Shown here: positions 1 to 49,388 of the stretch, piece by piece
Layout of the letters: each line of letters opens with the position of its first letter
Numbering within the stretch: the stretch's first letter is position 1
NCBI RefSeq assembly: GCF_024868665.1
Contig: NC_079910.1
Location: forward strand, 12,519,048 to 12,583,047
Source: Triplophysa rosa
Taxonomy: Eukaryota > Chordata > Actinopteri > Cypriniformes > Nemacheilidae
Direction: 5' to 3'
Length of the DNA stretch: 64,000 nucleotides
The notes under the pieces: generated by a model
Seen by the model: only the letters and a program-made list of their open reading frames with translations
The model's database searches: none
Told to the model about the DNA's origin: nothing
Program-made: the position numbers and the translations under genes

Positions 1-37586
<37,586 letters not shown>

Positions 37587-38580
37587 CCTCTCAGCGTCCA
37601 CAGTCATATATTATCGGGATGATGGGAATCGAAATCCACTCAGAGAATCATTTTCTTGTGGAATATCAGCACCTCCAGACTTGTCTAAATGTGAATTATC
37701 CTTTGTTAAGAAAATGACTCTTTGTAATCTGTATGAACAGTATCAAATCACTGAATTTGGTGCCATTTTCCTGGGATTAAAGACATGGTTGTGATGCAAG
37801 ACGAAACGCATGACCTATCAGTCTTTTATGTCAATCAGTGTGGAAATGCATCATTATAAACTTTTTCTGTCTGTCCCAATATCCCACATGCTATGATCCG
37901 CAGAGTATTTCTTTAATTTAATATGGTATGACGTGTTCTGATGATTTCATATCAGTTGTTTGTAAGGTCTAATATGAGTGGAGAGAATTTGAAGCTTCAG
38001 TTTCGTGTAAATCTACAATGAAGCTCAAAAGCGTGAATTGACATTTAACAGCTATGTTCAGGATGCATAAAGGTCAATGTTTGGGGTCTGGCACCCTACT
38101 TAGAGAGTGGTTCGTTGATGTATGACAATGCGTGCGATGTGCCCGTGTAAACACATAACCATTCATGTTTCCACAATGTCACAGACCTCAAATGAAACGG
38201 TCCCATGAGCCAAAGAATTTGCATACTGGTTTTTCAATTAATTGCTTACTGTAGTTTCCCAGTCAACTGACCTTTTCCTATTCGAAAATGCAGAATTTCC
38301 AGAAGTGGGCTGGCTGCATCAATGAGGTCTAAGTGAACTCCAGCAAACAGTTTGGTTTCAGTGGTTTCAAAAGCTTCAGCTTCAACGTCTGACCAAGATA
38401 ATAATCAGATTTGCTTACGTTGAGTATAGTTTCAGAAAGACAGAGTTTATTCAAAAACATTGTGTACACAAACACAAGCATTTGGCCAACACATACGCAA
38501 CATGTTCTCGGACATTACTGTAACGAGAACAAATTTCAGTACTCAAGAGGGTGCTAGAGTTACCATCAAATGTCTGCACC

Positions 38581-38730
38581 ACACTGTAAAAAAGAGGTTG
38601 CCTTACATTTTTGAGTACAGTATAATCAAACTGACTGTATTGGTCATTTCAACTTACTACTTACAATTTTTCCTAGTAATGAGTTGCTATAACTTGTTAA
38701 AAAAAGTTAAAATTGCTTAACCTAATGTGA
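38581..38730. repeat. possible CACTA-type fragment in the 3' UTR
   Basis: Begins CACTGTAAAAAA and continues with a TTACT/AACTTGTTAAAAAA composition like fish EnSpm-type MITEs. Only one end is seen. Confidence 0.35.
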
Positions 38731-38838
38731 GGAGGTAAAGTAGCACAAAAAAGATATGTGATATACATGACAGTGGTTAAAAGTCAAGTTCAAGTTGCTA
38801 AATGCTCATGCTAAAGCTTACTATAGCTCCCATTAAAG

Positions 38839-39046
38839 CAGTGATTCACAAACTGGGGGCCCATAAACTTTATGCAATCAAACATCAGAAAAATAAGACT
38901 ACTAACCAAAAGTATTGATGTTCCAGCATTGTAAAACTGAATATATGTTATTGGTTTAATTATTGGTTAAACATTTTATATGGGGGCGCAAAGCGGTGCA
39001 CGCTACACAAAGGGGGCCGTACAACAAAAAAGTTTGAGAACCAGTG
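38839..39046. mobile_element. hAT MITE, 208 bp, in the 3' UTR
   Basis: Ends CAGTGATTCACAAACTGG and GTTTGAGAACCAGTG. Flanking 8-mers CATTAAAG (38831) and CCTTAAAG (39047) agree at 7 of 8. Confidence 0.82.
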
Positions 39047-39550
39047 CCTTAAAGCAACACTGAGAATACAATTCACATTGCATTATGATTACTGTGACAG
39101 TTCTTCAACCTTCTCACTATAAATGCATTGAAGTCACTATGAAACTAATTAAAAGGTTTGGGTTTATCTGGTTTAGTGTATATATGACTGAAAACTGTAG
39201 CATTGATTGTTCACTTAAAGCTACCACATCACATTTGCTATTGATACAATGGTGAATCTGCCACGTGCTTTTGTAAATAGATATTTAATCTGACAGATTG
39301 TTGTTCATAGTGAAAATAAATAATCTGTCTAAATTGGGACACTAGTTGCATACAGTTGTCAATTGGAGTGTTAAGCCCCTTCTTTGTTGCACTTGCCCTT
39401 AAGTTTCTTTCTTCATGTTCTTTGCCATGTCTGATACTCATTCTGCAATCTTACTGTAAATGCTCCTGAAAGTCTGTATGTGTGGGAGACTATAGTGAAT
39501 TGATGACATAGAATATGTGTGTTGAGATGTTACATGATGAACGTTGAAAT

Positions 39551-39556
39551 AATAAA
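39551..39556 (+). terminator. arhgap39: candidate poly(A) signal AATAAA for arhgap39
   Basis: Canonical hexamer about 1.97 kb after the stop codon, with a T/G-rich segment 20-40 bases downstream. An earlier ATTAAA at 37776 is an alternative. Confidence 0.45.
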
Positions 39557-39910
39557 ATTTGTAAATTTGTATAATTTACTTATCTTGGGTTTAGTCAAGA
39601 TCAGCTCATGTGCTGCAAAGTTGTCAAGTATAAAGTGAGAGACACTACACAACTTTACATAATTATAAACCACTTTTCTAACATATTTTGTCAAAGAAAA
39701 TTTTACTGATTATAACTTAAATAGGACTGACACTTTTCACTATAATGTTCACCTATTCACCTAACTGAGCCTAACCTTACCAACATTCTTCATGAACATA
39801 TTTTATGTGTTTTTTCCTGTTGTATATGTTGTCTATTTCTATTGGAAAGAATGCTATGCAGCACCTCTGCTGGCCTCTTGAGGCAATGTTAGGAATCTCT
39901 TCAAATATAA

Positions 39911-40140
39911 CCCTTGCCCAGATAGCACACGTACGTCTGGCCGACGTCGGCCCGATTTACAACGTTCCATCGGCACGATGGAGCTCAGAGAGCGTTTGCT
40001 AATTGGGAATATATCGCGGAGACGTCGGCATTTAATCGCAAATGATTCGTGGCCGCTGCTTGGACGACCTCCGCTATAATGTGCTCTGCTTTTATTTGCG
40101 CGCGCGCACCCACCCCCACACACTCTCGCGCACATCACCG
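39911..40140. other. CpG-dense patch, origin unclear
   Basis: About 230 bases with many CpGs (GCCGACGTCGGCCCG, CGCGCGCGCAC) in A+T-rich surroundings. No exon or promoter element is convincing; it may be a young repeat fragment. Confidence 0.4.
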
Positions 40141-40382
40141 CTATTTTTAAGTAACTTAACTTGCAGTTTCACTGTTTGTAGAGAGAGTGGCACAAATGCA
40201 GGTAATTAACACACGCAAAAGAGAGAAAAACTGTTAAAACACATAGTTTAGTAATTAGACCACCCTAAAAATAAAAAAAACATCTTGGCAACAATCAGAG
40301 CACTGTAATTTCAAATATTGGTGGGACACTTTGGCCATTTCTAATTATTCTGGGGGCTAGCCCACCATCAAAGTGTCTACGG

Positions 40383-40771
40383 CAGGGGTTCTCAAAGTGG
40401 GGTCCATGGAATCCTGGTGGTCCACAATCCATAGCCATTAGGTCCGTAATATTATCTATAAATTATAAAATTGTGGTTGATTATTGTAACACCCATTTTA
40501 ATGTTAAGAAAAAAAGGATATGTATAATTGCTGCAATGACACCGTTTGAAAGCACATAGGTGGTATTTAACATGAATCAATGTAAAATGTGTTTTAATTT
40601 TTCACTATTAAACGGGTAATCTGAAGTATTAAGGTTGGAAAATACAAAATAAATAGTTCAATCATATCTAAGAGTGCAAACTGTCGTTAATAATTATATT
40701 TATCAGGGGGTCCTTGAAAAATTATCTCCCCTGTAAGGGGTCCCTGGCTCCAAAGTGTTTGAGAACCCCAT
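40383..40771. mobile_element. hAT-like MITE, about 389 bp
   Basis: Ends CAGGGGTTCTCAAAG and TTTGAGAACCCC are inverted repeats related to those at 30984 and 38839. The right terminus is mutated and no clean target duplication is seen. Confidence 0.7.
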
Positions 40772-40869
40772 GGTGATTACAGCACTGGAGTTACTTGACT
40801 ATCCAACATAAAAAGGTAGACTACTGACATAGAAAAATATCTTCATTTTGTGTGTGTGTGGCAGTCTCC

Positions 40870-41690
40870 GGTATAATGAACAGTCATGATGTCAGGGATT
40901 GGGGAGAACCCAAGTGCAGGCAGGCGGTGAAGGGGTTAACAAGATTTAATAACAGACGGGAACATAACAAAAGCCCACAATGGGGTAACAAAGACAGGAC
41001 TAATAAATAATATATAACAAGAAACAAAACACTTCCCACGGGTGGCAAAAATAAACTAACAACAACGACGACAACAACAACGTCTAACAAAACAGGCAAG
41101 GTAAAGTGAAAGTGACCTATTTGTCAGGTATGGTGACCCATACCTGAAATGTGACCCCTGCATTTAACCCATCCAGAGAGTAGTGAACACACGCACAGCA
41201 AGTCGTGCACAAGCAAGTGGGGATAAGGTGCCTTGCTCAAGGGCACCTCAGTCGTTACCCGCCTGCCCTGAGAATCGAACCGGCAACCTTCTGGTCATGA
41301 GTCCGACTCTCTAACCATTAGGCCACAACTGCCCACCGTAACTGTAATGTAGGTAATCCACAGGGTCAAATATTAGTCGTGGTACACAGCACAACACACG
41401 GTAACATCCAAAACGAACTGGCACAGGGCAGCAAAAACAAGGGCATTAAATAAGGAGACGAACAAAGGATAATTAACAAGGGACAGGTGTGGGTAATGGA
41501 ACACACAGGGAAAGCTGAACGAGAGAACAAGGGGGCGGGGCCAATGACGAGACCAGAGAGAGAGCATGGCAGGTCAAATCAAACAATGTCATGTCTCTCT
41601 CTACACTAAACATGAGGGATCTGCCATGATACTGCCACTAGACTAGAAAACCATGACCAAGGAGGCAGAATCATGACACATGATTAAAGT
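40870..41690. repeat. unclassified interspersed repeat interrupted by a SINE
   Basis: Starts near GGAGAACCCAAGTGCAGG and ends near GGCAGAATCATGACA. A related decayed sequence at 42285-42530 ends GGGCAGAACCATGAC. Minus-strand SINE inside. Confidence 0.5.
41100..41335 (-). repeat. tRNA-derived SINE, minus strand
   Basis: Reverse complement of the SINE family at 34364-34650, including its tRNA-like head (GGTTCGATTCTCAGGGC when read on minus). Confidence 0.85.
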
Positions 41691-42284
41691 TCATACACTT
41701 TAATGACACCTAAAAGACCTCCAGGAGAAGCAGCAGTGCATGTAGTCCCAGAGTACAGATGGATTATTTTTGGCAGCCTGTAAAAGAGAAAAACATTGCA
41801 AAAAAGCAGTTAGGACTTAAAAAAAAGGGGCACATTTAAACTGTTTCCTTTAGCCAAATGAAGTGCTTCAGCATTCTGACATCTGCATCAAATGCTGTAG
41901 AGCGGTACATTTTGTTTTACCAGTTTAAGGACCGTTCCCATTTTGCTAAGGATGGGATGTGTGGTTAATTTGCCTATCTACAAAACCTTCACCACGTTAG
42001 ATGAATATGAATACTCCTGAACTACCAACTGAGCATTTCGCTGCTCAGCATCTTTCCCTTTGATTGGAAACTACCTGTAATTACTGGGTCTGTTTGCTTT
42101 TGGACCTAAATGATCCTATATGATCTAAATGACAAAATGCTGAATACAAACGATTCCCTTGTTTTGGAAAATGCATATTGTATTACAGTAGGACATATTA
42201 GTCAATTAAATGTGAATGTCAGGGTACATGTAAGGAAAATGTAATTAGGTTGCAGTCTTTGATTGAAAAATATTGCCACCTTTG

Positions 42285-42530
42285 AAGGGCAAGGGCACAA
42301 GGGCATTATAAAGGGGATATATCAAGAGGTAACCAGTGCGGGGCATGAACTAATAATGAGCACTAACGAGGGAACAAGAGGGCAGGAACAATGACGAGAC
42401 TTTGAGACGAGACCTTATGGCAAGCCAAAAGGGCCAAAACGCCTCTCTCCACATGAAACAAGAGGTTCTGCCATGGCTCTGCCACAAGATCAAGAAAAGC
42501 AAGACAAGATGGGGCAGAACCATGACTATA
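42285..42530. repeat. decayed relative of the 40870-41690 repeat
   Basis: Shares AACAAGAGGGC.GG, AATGACGAGAC and the CATGAC end in the same order. Confidence 0.5.
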
Positions 42531-42759
42531 AATAATATAAACATTCCAACCTTTTACTTTCCATTCTAAAAATAACACTCCCTCACCCTCCCTTTAACAA
42601 CCACTACTACCTTTTTTTGGCTAGACCACACAGTTATAAACAAGTGCTAACCATGTGTGGCATACCTTTCTGTAAGGACAGGATTGTTGCTAAACATACC
42701 GGGAACCTGTATGAAGCAGAGAGACATGCAAAAGCATACTTACTAAATTCACACATTTT

Positions 42760-42800
42760 GTCATTTAGCAGACGCTTTTATCCAAAGCAACTTACAAATG
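42760..42800. repeat. short conserved fish-repeat fragment
   Basis: CATTTAGCAGACGCTTTTAT followed by CCAAAGCAACTTACAAATGA is a familiar tail of widely dispersed teleost repeats. Parent class is not assigned. Confidence 0.5.
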
Positions 42801-43779
42801 AGGTAAACAATAGCAGCAAAACGTTGCCTATCCCTGGCCTGGACTATAGGAAAGGAATGACGTGTGCTCTCTTCTGCTCATTGAAGACCACTTTTGCCGC
42901 TGCATTCTGGACATAAACATTATTAAATAGTCTCATTTACAGCTGTTTTTGTGTTAAGTCTTAAATCTGACGACGCATTTATAATGTTGTTCGTTAAAAA
43001 TTATAATGCGTAAAACAGACAAAGTTCAGCTAATGTATGTTTGTCGATGGATACACATTTAATACCTACAAGAAATCAAATAACGTAGACAAATTTCAAT
43101 AGGATTGACGTATGCTGTACAGTCATTTTTGCTTTCATCACCCGGGTGTTGTGAGCGCGCTTGTGCAGGTGAGACCTGAACAGCACATGTTGCTGTTTAA
43201 ACTACACTCATTCAAGCCTTGCCAATTTAAACATTTAAGTGCTAGATGATGCAGAAGAAAACTCGCTTGCTCGCTGTGAGAAGATCCGAAGCGCATAAGG
43301 AAAGTCTCGAGACATGGCGCAAATATTGAGTTGTCTTTGAAGCGCTTAAACGGACAGATTCACACACGAAGTAGGTCAACATGCCCCTCTTGTCTTGTAT
43401 CTTAACAAACATAGTAGGTTATGTCTTAAGTGAACGGACGAAACAGACGAAAAACAACGCATGTGTACAGTATCAGTGTACTGGATCGGTTTCATTCCTC
43501 TTAAAGCGACAGCTGCATATTAACAGCTGTTAAAAGTCAAGGAAATCACTCACTGCTTGTGACTCAATAGCTTCTGTAACTTCAATTATGATTCATCTTT
43601 ATTTAATTTGTACATATGCAATGTTATGTTTTATTTGATTACTTTAATCCATTTCTACCTTAAAAGGTGTATCAGTATCTTATTCTATTTTCTGCTTTGC
43701 TCTGTTGTTTTATTGGTGCTGTTACTTCTAGCTTGATTATTTGTTCTTATTTTTATTCGTCAGTAGACCATTTTCCCTG

Positions 43780-43865
43780 AACATAGCACAAACCGAACCC
43801 GAAACCGTGCCCCTAAAACCGTGACACAAACAGAACCGTGAGTAATTTTAACCGTTACACCCCTA
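43780..43865. repeat. right end of a TAGGGGTGTAACGG-type hAT element
   Basis: Ends AACCGTTACACCCCTA after several ACCGAACC/ACCGTG motifs. No left end found. A second such end is at 44740-44783 (CGTACCGTACACCCCTA). Both recur at +8204. Confidence 0.5.
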
Positions 43866-45229
43866 GTGTTTATATATTATATAGCATATTTTAAAACCTT
43901 TTTAAAATATAAAATGTAAGTTTATTTGCAAACAGTTAGGTTTTATGCTTAAGTCTGCGACATCTGCTGACGGACACAATGCTTCGTTGTCACACAGGAA
44001 CATGCCAGCTGAAGATAATGAGGAAATTACGTCGCTTACTTTGCCAAGTGTATTCCAAACGTTCCATTATTGTTCTGTATTTCATATGTTTGTATTTCAT
44101 ATGTTGATATGCCACCCAACCATTATGCAATAGATACTTATGTTTGTAATGCATTCATTTGTCATGAATGTATATTTATTAATTTGTTTACACTATGCTT
44201 AATGTGACACAACATGGCTTATTACCTTAAGTAATAAAATACACTGCATTAAAATATTTTATTCTTGAATAGCTGGCTTAATAGAAAATAAATAAGCAAT
44301 TATACGAATAAGTAACTAATTAATAAATTAATTTTGAATTTTATCAAAACATACATTTAAAATTGTATCCGTCATGTTTACGTATTATGTCTGACATCCA
44401 CGACACTCCTCCCATCCGTTCTGTGATTGAGCGCTCGCAAGGATTCCTGGGTAGGGGACTTCAGTGGAGTCTGCATCAATGCGGGCTTCGCCGAAGACTT
44501 GCATCGAGGGCACAAAGGAGGCGCTCGCGAGCAGACTTCTGAGCGATAAAAAGACAAATGGGACTCCCTACGGACTCGTAGACTTGGCGAGACCGCAAGT
44601 CCACATGAAGTGCGCCATTTGGGACAGGGCCATAATGGCACGTAACTCTAAAGTCTAAACTACAAGTGCTCTGCCCTTCGAAGGGAGTAGGGCATAGGAA
44701 TGATAATTCCTATGATTCATTTTGGAATTTCCCCTCGACAGCTCGTGACGGTTCGGTACGAATACGCGTACCGTACACCCCTAGACAGTATTTATCTGTA
44801 ACCGTCCCCTCTGCATCATGTTGTGTTAATAAATACTTGTAATGTGTTAATGCTACTAAATCATTACTAACATCAATGTTTTCATGTCACTTGGTACTTT
44901 TAATGTTGCTAATTCCAGACGTTACTTCTGACTTTGTGATGGAAACATCCCAAATCCTAAAGCAGCACAGCTAAACTGCTTTTCGTATGTGTTTTGTACT
45001 ATGGGGCTCACAAACATGTGTTGTTTTATAAATCCAAACAGATAATTTACGAAGATACAACTTCTGACGACTTTATAATACAATTTATCCACGTGCCTAG
45101 TTTACGTACTGTCAGTGTGATGGCTTGTGTTGAGTGTTGCTCTATTTAAAAAAGTACCAAATAATGTATGATGATATCTAACATGTCACATTTTACTATT
45201 CGGCCACATTGTCGTAGGGAGTCTCGGAA

Positions 45230-46580
45230 ACCATTTGATTAAAAAAGTAATCAAAAGAGGAAACAGCGACCCCGAGCAGGAAAAAAAATCCCGCACGCGT
45301 GCGCAAACAAGCTCCACCTCGCGGGCACCGGCCTCGCTGCTCCCGCCGCCTAGCCGGAGAAAACAAACTGCGTGGACGCGCTCTTGAAGCATGCGACTTA
45401 AAGCACTCGCAAAGCATTTTGATTTGCTTTCTTCGGTATCGGAGTTTATCAGCAAAAGAGGTAAACGGCGCTTTGATTTTATATTGCACAAAATAATACG
45501 CAGTTATTTTTGGGCGTTTTATAAGCTGCTGTTTTAAATCTTGCAATGTTCTGTGATGATGCTGTTCTGTTCAAACGAAACTTGCCTCCGTGCATGTGTT
45601 CCTCTGTTGGATGCTAGCGGGACCCGTGAAACCGATTGTAAGAAACAGCGCATTAAGGAAAAGTGTTGGCAGCAACAGTCATTGTCATTAAGTATATCTA
45701 GATACAAGCGCATTGTGGGTCTTCGTAGACAGCTGGAGGACTTTTGTTCGAGTTGTCCTGTATTCACGAGTCATAAGTACGGCAGCCCCATGCTGCCAGG
45801 AGTAGGCCGAGCAGAGGCCGCTTCGAGTCGAGGTTTGATAGACGGATGCGTGACCCAATCAGAACGCTGGAATCCGCGTCACTCAGGGATTTCATCCAAT
45901 CAAATAATTTGCTGTTGTTGCGCATCGTGGTTGACAAGTGAACAATGTAATGTCGAAAAGCCATTTAAAACGGCAAAATAAACGCTTAAACATTCTTGAG
46001 GGGTTGATTCATTGTAATGATATGAAGATTGCATTGCTTGTGTCTGTTGTCTTGAATTACGCACGGTGCAGCGCGTCAAGTTAGTAGACAACGTTGCACC
46101 CACGTTTTCGCATGTGAAGAAGTGGAGGAAAAGTCATAAGCCTGATTTCATGCGGACCTTCGAGAAAGATCGAATGGTCACACGCTTTGATTATTTCCTC
46201 CTCTTTAGGTTTAGTAAATGTCATATCCTAACTCGCTGCTATCTGATGTAACGAGCGCGGCTTGCTTTGACAGGCGTGTAAAGATGAGCCGCTGGCCTGA
46301 CAAGGTAAACAACGAGGAGGAAACGTATTGCGCGCCATTTGCGTCACGCAACGCTCGATGCATTGCCGATGTGCGTGACCGTTAAACGGGTCACCTCGGG
46401 GGCTGTGTGTTTTTTGTATTGACACAATCTACCGGTTTCCCGCTATTATGACGCAAGTTATTCACATGTATGGATCGTGTGTTTCCACGAGGACGGACAC
46501 GAGCCCGGGGGTTGCGCGCGCAGCGCAGACGAATTGGATTACAGCGACGTTTGTGATGACGCGCTGACATTTGCCCCACC
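45230..46580. promoter_or_regulatory. phf20: CpG-rich segment, probable phf20 promoter (copy 1)
   Basis: This 1.3-kb interval is far richer in G+C and CpG than its surroundings, with dense runs at 45290-45380 and 46480-46560. It lies upstream of the phf20 start codon on the same strand and contains a good splice donor at 45461. There is no TATA box at a convincing place. That it is the phf20 promoter is inference from position and composition. The identical segment recurs at 53434-54784. Confidence 0.45.
45300..45460 (+). other. phf20: possible non-coding first exon of phf20 (copy 1)
   Basis: CpG-rich sequence ends in AAAAGAG followed by GTAAACGG, a good donor at 45461. No coding sequence related to PHF20 precedes it. 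The phf20 coding start exon has an acceptor at 62387-62388 and 23 bases of leader before ATG, so at least one upstream non-coding exon must exist. The 5' limit is arbitrary. The duplicate lies at 53504-53664. Confidence 0.35.
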
Positions 46581-46993
46581 AAATAATAATATAACAATAA
46601 AACACAATTAGAATAATTTGTAAGGATTACCTAGAAGTTACTCATGTAAATACATAACGTGAACACAAGTCATGCCTTAGATATTATATAATAAATAAGA
46701 CTGTGACGAGCCAGAACTGTTTATTAAATATGTCATTTTCATTGTTCTCTTTTTCTTTAGTTAGTTGTCTATTCTCTTTCAGTGTCTTTAAATCTAAAGG
46801 ATTTTAATTCATATATTACAGCCTCATGAGGTCAGTATATGGAAGAGAGCTGTTTGTTCTAATGCTGAACCAGCCAACAGTAAACAGGAAGCAATTTTGA
46901 TATTCTGCCTATTGTAATGTGTTTAGATGACCTTACATCATGATGACATGTACATGAGTGAGATGACAAGATGAGATTTTTAGACTTTTTTAA

Positions 46994-47387
46994 AGTCACC
47001 ATGCAATCAAACAGGAAATTTTGATTTTAAAAAAGTGTTTTACACAGTGTTGCAGTGATTATTATAAATTATTTATCTGTGCACACCTTTTTTTTATTCA
47101 TTAGCACTTGTAATCTTTAATCAAAAACGTTAAGCTCCTCTCCCTCTCTCAACAACAACTCTTCACTACATGACCTCAGCAACAAAAAAGAGGTAGGACT
47201 ATACTCACTGTCCAATGGCCAGGCACTTTTAGCCTTCCCCTGCAGGCCCAACTTAAAACAAACCAATCAAAAAGGGAAGGGCTAAAATAAAGCCCCGCCC
47301 TACTTTTTTTTTCTAATTTCAGAAGCCGTTTCACTCTGATACAGAATACGAAAAGAAGACAGTAGCAACTGCTGTTTCATGGTGACT
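46994..47387. mobile_element. TTAA-flanked MITE, 394 bp (copy 1)
   Basis: TTAA at 46990-46993 and 47388-47391. Ends AGTCACCATG and CATGGTGACT are perfect inverted repeats. Duplicate at 55198-55591. Confidence 0.82.
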
Positions 47388-47831
47388 TTAAAGAAATCCT
47401 CAATGATGAAATATATAGGGAAAATAGACTTTAATTCACCTTAACCCAAAATGCAAAAAAAATGTAGGCGTTATAAAATCAACTTGTACTTTTGAAACAC
47501 ATTAAACTTCTATTTTAATGAATAATATTATGCAGTAATAAACAATATGTAAACACTGCAAAATGTTTTGTCACAAACTCAAATGACAGGCAGTAATTGC
47601 ACAAAATTTATGCTTTGTTTTCTTAACAGGTGCAGCTTTTAGTAAAGGGCTGTGGTTGTTTTCTTTACATGCTTTTGCATAGTGCTCATGTTAGGAGAGC
47701 TGGCAATCATATCACACTGTCAATCCTCTTTCCTCTTCTTGACTGAACCCTCATAGCCTTCAGAGAAACAGTTAAAACTACATAAACACATCATGTTTTA
47801 TGCTTACATTGCACATATGTAAGAGACAGAT

Positions 47832-49388
47832 TAGGGATGTAACGATTACCGGTTTTATGATAAACCACGATTAGGACGTCCAACGGTTAGTAATATCATG
47901 CCATATTTTAGTTATCATTAAACCGTACCAACTTATCGTTACTAACGGTAAATTCATACTGTCCAGTGTCTGCCAAAGTTAGCAACAGTATAAATGAGGC
48001 GCATTAGGAAACGTGGGTTTTGTTCATTTATGTCAGGAGTGCAAAATAATGTTATTGATATGAGACATCCTCGTCTGCTACCGTTTATTTGCGATTACAG
48101 GGCTTTTAGTTCAAAATGTGTATATTGGGGGAAATATAGATATACTGAAACACGTTTACATCATATTTCTTAGACAGACTGATGATTTTGAAGCTCTGTT
48201 CAACTCTAGCTGTGCTTTCAGACCGCCGCCGTCGAGAGCGTCAAAAATCGCTCTGGCCGCCCTGCCAGCAACGCTGTTGAAAGAGTCTTGGGCGCGCTGA
48301 CGCTCTGACGTAGATCGAAATCTTATCTTGTATTTAAAGGGGCCGCAAGCAAACATGCTTGTTGATCTTGTGCAGACTGACCACAAGAAATTGATCGGTG
48401 GAAAGAACTTTATTGTAGTGACACGTTTGCTAACGAAATAAACCAATTAAAAGCCATTTGTGTGGTGTGGCTTTTGTGTTCATGGTTAAGTGCTAGTCTA
48501 ATTTCAACATTATAGGAGACATTTACTAGCCTTGTTATTTAATTAACATTAATTGGTGTGCAACCTACATTACAAACTCTCGTGGTCGAAGTGTAACGTT
48601 AGCTTTAATGCAGTTGGTCAAAGCGGAAATATTCTGCAGCAGTAACACTGTTTTGCATGCTCTGGCGCTAAAGTTAGCATGAAATTCCCGCTTATTTACA
48701 GAAAATGTATAACGTTAATGCACATCATCAGCAACTCACCAGGAACACAAACAATCTCAAGACACCTTGGTCCACGCATCATTTTTTTTATTTATGTCCC
48801 TGTACGCAAACAGGGACGCGTCGTATAGGATTTGGAAACCCGCCACAGCAATTATCAACTTCTCCATTTTGCTTGGGAACTAATGTGGTCGGAACCAAAG
48901 TTTACAGGGCTGCTTTCTCTGGAATCATCTCAAGCGATGGACTTCTACGTTCCGATTGGTTGCCACCGAACCGCGTCATAGCTCATTACCATAAAGTTGA
49001 CCTGATTTCAACTCTCCTTGACGCCCTCAACGGCCAAGACGCGCCGCTCCTCGCATTGAAAATGAATGACTTCCGGCCACTTTGACGCTCTCGACGGCGG
49101 CGGTCTGAACGCACAGTATCTGTTTCTTTTGCGTTCGGCCTTATGACTGCAGGTGTCTCCTGGGTCCTAAAGTACACCCAACTACTTATGACACATGCAG
49201 ATTTTCTGATTGTTTTGCGTTTTAATGAATGTCTGATTTACTTACTTCAGGTTGTGTTCAACAAAGTATCAGTACTTTTTGGATATTTCCAGCACACTGC
49301 GAGAAAAAAAATCACGATAATACAGATAACCGTGACAGTAGCGGGCGCTATAAACGCGGTGTGAAAATTTCATACCATTGCATCTCTA
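47832..49388. mobile_element. possible hAT-type element, 1.56 kb (copy 1)
   Basis: Ends TAGGGATGTAA and TTGCATCTCTA are inverted repeats at 9 of 11. No 8-bp duplication, so the limits are uncertain. It contains the inverted-repeat element at 48211-49116. Duplicate at 56036-57592. Confidence 0.4.
48211..49116. mobile_element. inverted-repeat element with about 35-bp ends (copy 1)
   Basis: CAGACCGCCGCCGTCGAGAG at 48219-48238 is matched in reverse complement at about 49087-49106, with extension on both sides to about 35 bases. Interior about 840 bases, no transposase. Duplicate at 56415-57320. Confidence 0.75.

Larger units (their letters stand above)
37587..39575 (+). other. arhgap39: arhgap39 3' UTR (probable extent)
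   Basis: Non-coding sequence after the stop. An ATTAAA at 37776-37781 could give a short UTR. An AATAAA at 39551-39556 followed by GT-rich DNA is the best candidate for the main poly(A) site. If the long form is used, the UTR contains a hAT-type MITE (38839-39046) and a possible CACTA-type fragment (about 38581-38730). Extent is inferred. Confidence 0.5.
39576..43526. other. intergenic region between arhgap39 and phf20
   Basis: No gene is seen. From left to right it holds a CpG-dense patch (39911-40140), a hAT-like MITE (40383-40771), an interspersed repeat interrupted by a minus-strand SINE (40870-41690), a decayed relative of that repeat (about 42285-42530), a short fragment of a common fish repeat (about 42760-42800) and unclassified DNA (42900-43526). 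Confidence 0.7.

Noticed and set aside
44378..44658. overlapping open frames on both strands, repeated at 52582-52862
   Set aside because: Sit beside a hAT-type terminus, with no recognisable protein family. The GC-rich composition alone explains the open frames.
45541..45981. 146-codon open frame in the CpG segment, repeated at 53745-54185
   Set aside because: No family resemblance, many Cys and rare-looking composition, and no splice or start context. Its exact repetition comes from the duplicated block.
48705..49085. 126-codon open frame, repeated at 56909-57289
   Set aside because: Lies wholly within an inverted-repeat element, and the differing codon between copies is a missense change without constraint. 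No transposase motif.
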